Positions 62,112 through 64,000 of a stretch of 64,000 bases of DNA are shown here, in pieces. The notes under the pieces are model-generated. The model was not told the DNA's origin. It was given only the letters and a program-made list of their open reading frames with translations, and did not search any database. Positions within the stretch are counted from its first letter, which is position 1. Each line of letters starts with the position of its first letter. The position numbers and the translations under genes are program-made. Origin of the DNA: Streptomyces sp. NBC_00154 (lineage in GTDB: Bacteria > Actinomycetota > Actinomycetes > Streptomycetales > Streptomycetaceae); contig NZ_JAPEMI010000001.1 in the NCBI RefSeq assembly GCF_026342835.1, positions 806,001 through 870,000 on the forward strand. Reading direction: 5' to 3'.

Positions 62112-64000
62112 ATGCAGCCCCGACATGGTTCTCGTAAGAGACAAAACCGTACGGCCGCACTCATCGCGGCTTCACTGGTCCTGGTGGTGACCGCCCCCAC
62201 CACGGCCGCCGCACAGTCGGCGAGGTTTGCCGAAAAGGGTGAAAAGGCCACGGGCGAACAGACTTTCAGCTCATCGTTCGAAGCGAACGAAAAGCAGCCG
62301 GACTGGCGCAATACCGTGGAAGAGGGTCCGGACGGGAAGAAGCGGGCATCGGGTATCGACGGCGGCTTCTCCGCCGGAATACCGGGCAATGTCACCGACA
62401 AGGTCACGGATCTGCGCGCCAGCGGCGAGAACACCGGCGGCGGCGAGGTGAAGGAGAACCTGGTCGACGGGGAGTCCTCCTCGAAGTGGCTGACCTTCGA
62501 GCCCACCGGCTGGATCGAGTTCGATCTCGACGAACCGGTCAAGGTCGTGACGTACGCGCTCACTTCGGCCAATGACCACGACGAGCGCGACCCGAAGGAC
62601 TGGACTCTTCAGGGCTCCGCCGACGGCAAGACCTGGAAGGACCTCGACTCCCGGACCGACCAGTCCTTCTCCGAGCGCTTCCAGACGAAGTCGTACGACT
62701 TCTCGAGCGACACGGCCTACCAGCATTTCCGCCTGGACATCACGAAGAACAAGGGCGGCTCGGGCATCACCCAGCTCGCCGACGTCCAGTTCTCCGACGG
62801 CAACACCAGCACCCCCGCCCCCGAAGAGATGCGCAGCCAGATCGACCGCGGCCCGTCCGGCTCGCCCACCGCCAAGGCCGGCGCGGGCTTCACCGGAAAG
62901 AAGGCCCTGCGGTACGCGGGCACGCACAAGCCGGACGGCCGCGCGTACTCGTACAACAAGATCTTCGACGTCGACACGGCCGTCACCCGGGACACCGAGC
63001 TCTCCTACCTCGTCTACCCGCAGATGGGCGAGACGGACCTCTCGTACCCCGCCACCCATGTCTCGGTCGATCTGGCCTTCACCGACGGTACGTACCTGAG
63101 CGATCTCGGCGCCACCGACAGCCATGGCGGTCCGCTGACCCCGCAGGGCCAGGCCGACGCCAAGCGGCTGTACGTCAACCAGTGGAACAAGGTCGCCTCA
63201 CGCATCGGCACGGTCGCGGCAGGAAAGACCGTCGACCGGATCCTGGTGGCGTACGACTCCCCCAAGGGTCCGGCGAAGTTCCAGGGCTGGATCGACGACA
63301 TCAAGCTCGCCCCGAAGGCCCCCGAGAAGCGCCGCGCGCACCTGTCCGACTACGCGTCGACGGTCCGCGGCACCAACTCCAGCGGCGGATTCTCGCGGGG
63401 CAACAACTTCCCCGCCACCGCAGTCCCGAACGGCTTCAACTTCTGGACGCCTGTCACCAACGCCGGCTCGACGAGCTGGCTGTACGACTACCAGCGCGCC
63501 AACAACGACGACAACCTGCCTACTCTCCAGGCGTTCAGCGCGAGCCATGAGCCGAGCCCCTGGATGGGCGACCGGCAGACGTTCCAGCTGATGCCGTCGG
63601 TGGCCAAGGACGAGCCGGACGCCTCCCGCACGGCGCGCGCGCTGCCGTTCAAGCACGAGAACGAGACGGCGAAGCCGCACTACTACGGTGTGACGTTCGA
63701 GAACGGCCTCAAGGCCGAGATGACGCCGACCGACCATGCGGCACGGATGCGGTTCACGTACCCCGGTGACGACGCGTCCGTCGTCTTCGACAACATCTCC
63801 AACGACGGCGGGCTCACCCTCGACCCGGGGACCAGCTCCTTCACCGGCTTCTCCGACGTGAAGAGCGGCCTCTCCACCGGCGCCACCCGGCTCTTCGTCT
63901 ACGGCGTCTTCGACGCCCCGGTCACCGCGAGCGGCAAGCTCAAGGGCGGCGGCGGTGACGACGTGACGGGCTACCTCCGCTTCGACGCCGGCAAGGACCG
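62112..64000 (+). CDS. GH92 family alpha-mannosidase, N-terminal part
   Basis: The frame is open from ATG 62112 (GGGAGG 11 bases upstream) to the window edge, about 630 residues of a protein that continues. A Sec signal peptide spans residues 1-36 (AALIAASLVLVVTAPTTAAA). A discoidin-like F5/8 or CBM32 domain covers about 85-225 (ENLVDGESSSKWLTFEP, VTYALTSANDHDERDP, YQHFRLDITKNKG). Another beta domain runs to about 410. The GH92 N-terminal domain starts near 420 (VRGTNSSGGFSRGNNFPATA, NGFNFWTPVT, and SHEPSPWMGD). GH92 enzymes are calcium-dependent exo-alpha-mannosidases; secretion suggests use of fungal or plant mannans. Confidence 0.92.
   Translation, partial: MQPRHGSRKRQNRTAALIAASLVLVVTAPTTAAAQSARFAEKGEKATGEQTFSSSFEANEKQPDWRNTVEEGPDGKKRASGIDGGFSAGIPGNVTDKVTDLRASGENTGGGEVKENLVDGESSSKWLTFEPTGWIEFDLDEPVKVVTYALTSANDHDERDPKDWTLQGSADGKTWKDLDSRTDQSFSERFQTKSYDFSSDTAYQHFRLDITKNKGGSGITQLADVQFSDGNTSTPAPEEMRSQIDRGPSGSPTAKAGAGFTGKKALRYAGTHKPDGRAYSYNKIFDVDTAVTRDTELSYLVYPQMGETDLSYPATHVSVDLAFTDGTYLSDLGATDSHGGPLTPQGQADAKRLYVNQWNKVASRIGTVAAGKTVDRILVAYDSPKGPAKFQGWIDDIKLAPKAPEKRRAHLSDYASTVRGTNSSGGFSRGNNFPATAVPNGFNFWTPVTNAGSTSWLYDYQRANNDDNLPTLQAFSASHEPSPWMGDRQTFQLMPSVAKDEPDASRTARALPFKHENETAKPHYYGVTFENGLKAEMTPTDHAARMRFTYPGDDASVVFDNISNDGGLTLDPGTSSFTGFSDVKSGLSTGATRLFVYGVFDAPVTASGKLKGGGGDDVTGYLRFDAGKD

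Noticed and set aside
1..64000. tRNA, rRNA, riboswitch or CRISPR array
   Set aside because: I looked for tRNA-like cloverleaf ends, rRNA stretches, known riboswitch cores and regularly spaced repeats and found none; a covariance-model scan would settle it.

Overview
The window is chromosomal DNA from a Streptomyces or very close relative. The support is the very high GC content with strong third-position GC, GTG/TTG starts, AGGAGG-type ribosome sites, and a run of genes that I recognise as the S. coelicolor SCO6005-SCO6045 neighbourhood (ngcEFG, rok7B7, xylFGH, dxs, fadAB, rnd, whiI, hemE, hemG/hemQ, MNIO enzyme). No rRNA, tRNA or CRISPR array was seen.

Layout. (1) 0-6.8 kb: end of an ABC exporter operon and an AIM24 protein on the minus strand, then a PTH2-like hydrolase, a DUF4142 protein, and a tight three-gene unit. 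That unit is a DUF692/MNIO enzyme followed by two TIGR04222 membrane proteins, the first with a Cys/Ser/Gly-rich tail. It looks like an uncharacterised RiPP-type or cysteine-modification system and is the most interesting locus here. (2) 7-9.4 kb: a PAS-PAS-GAF-SpoIIE-HATPase regulator whose phosphatase metal residues look degraded. (3) 10-22 kb: an accessory catabolic island. It holds a 2-hydroxyacid dehydrogenase, class II aldolase, acyl-CoA ligase, Baeyer-Villiger-type monooxygenase, TetR regulator with a visible operator, alpha/beta hydrolase, SDR, FMN-dependent 2-hydroxyacid oxidase and PucR regulator. It also carries remnants of a formylglycine-generating enzyme, a sulfatase, a duplicated SDR tail and an IS3-type transposase. 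The gene set resembles the mycobacterial mymA operon. (4) 22-34.8 kb: conserved core with hemQ-hemG, a DUF4349 lipoprotein, a CoA-disulfide-reductase-like enzyme, hemE, DUF3000, the sporulation regulator whiI with a sigma-WhiG-type promoter, rnd, fadA and fadB. (5) 34.9-49 kb: a cell-wall glycopolymer (teichoic-acid-like) region with phosphodiester glycosidase, Asp2/CpsF-like hydrolase, Ig-like protein, SGNH esterase, a 1487-residue GT2-GT2-TagF fusion, CDP-alcohol phosphatidyltransferase and LCP ligase. It is followed by an inserted beta-propeller gene and a 141-bp copy of the lcp 3' end. (6) 49-64 kb: NYN protein, amino-acid permease, dxs, the xylose ABC operon xylFGH with rok7B7, the N,N'-diacetylchitobiose ABC operon ngcEFG, and the start of a GH92 alpha-mannosidase that runs off the window.

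How the parts work together: the heme genes supply the coproporphyrin-dependent heme pathway, with uroporphyrinogen decarboxylation by HemE and the final steps by HemG/HemQ. FadA/FadB provide beta-oxidation. The 34.9-47 kb genes would polymerise and attach a wall glycopolymer. The last 10 kb is a sugar-scavenging block with its own regulator, and a shared palindromic operator-like sequence occurs in front of xylF and the GH92 gene. Starts were chosen from ribosome-site spacing. Family names come from motifs read by eye, not from searches.
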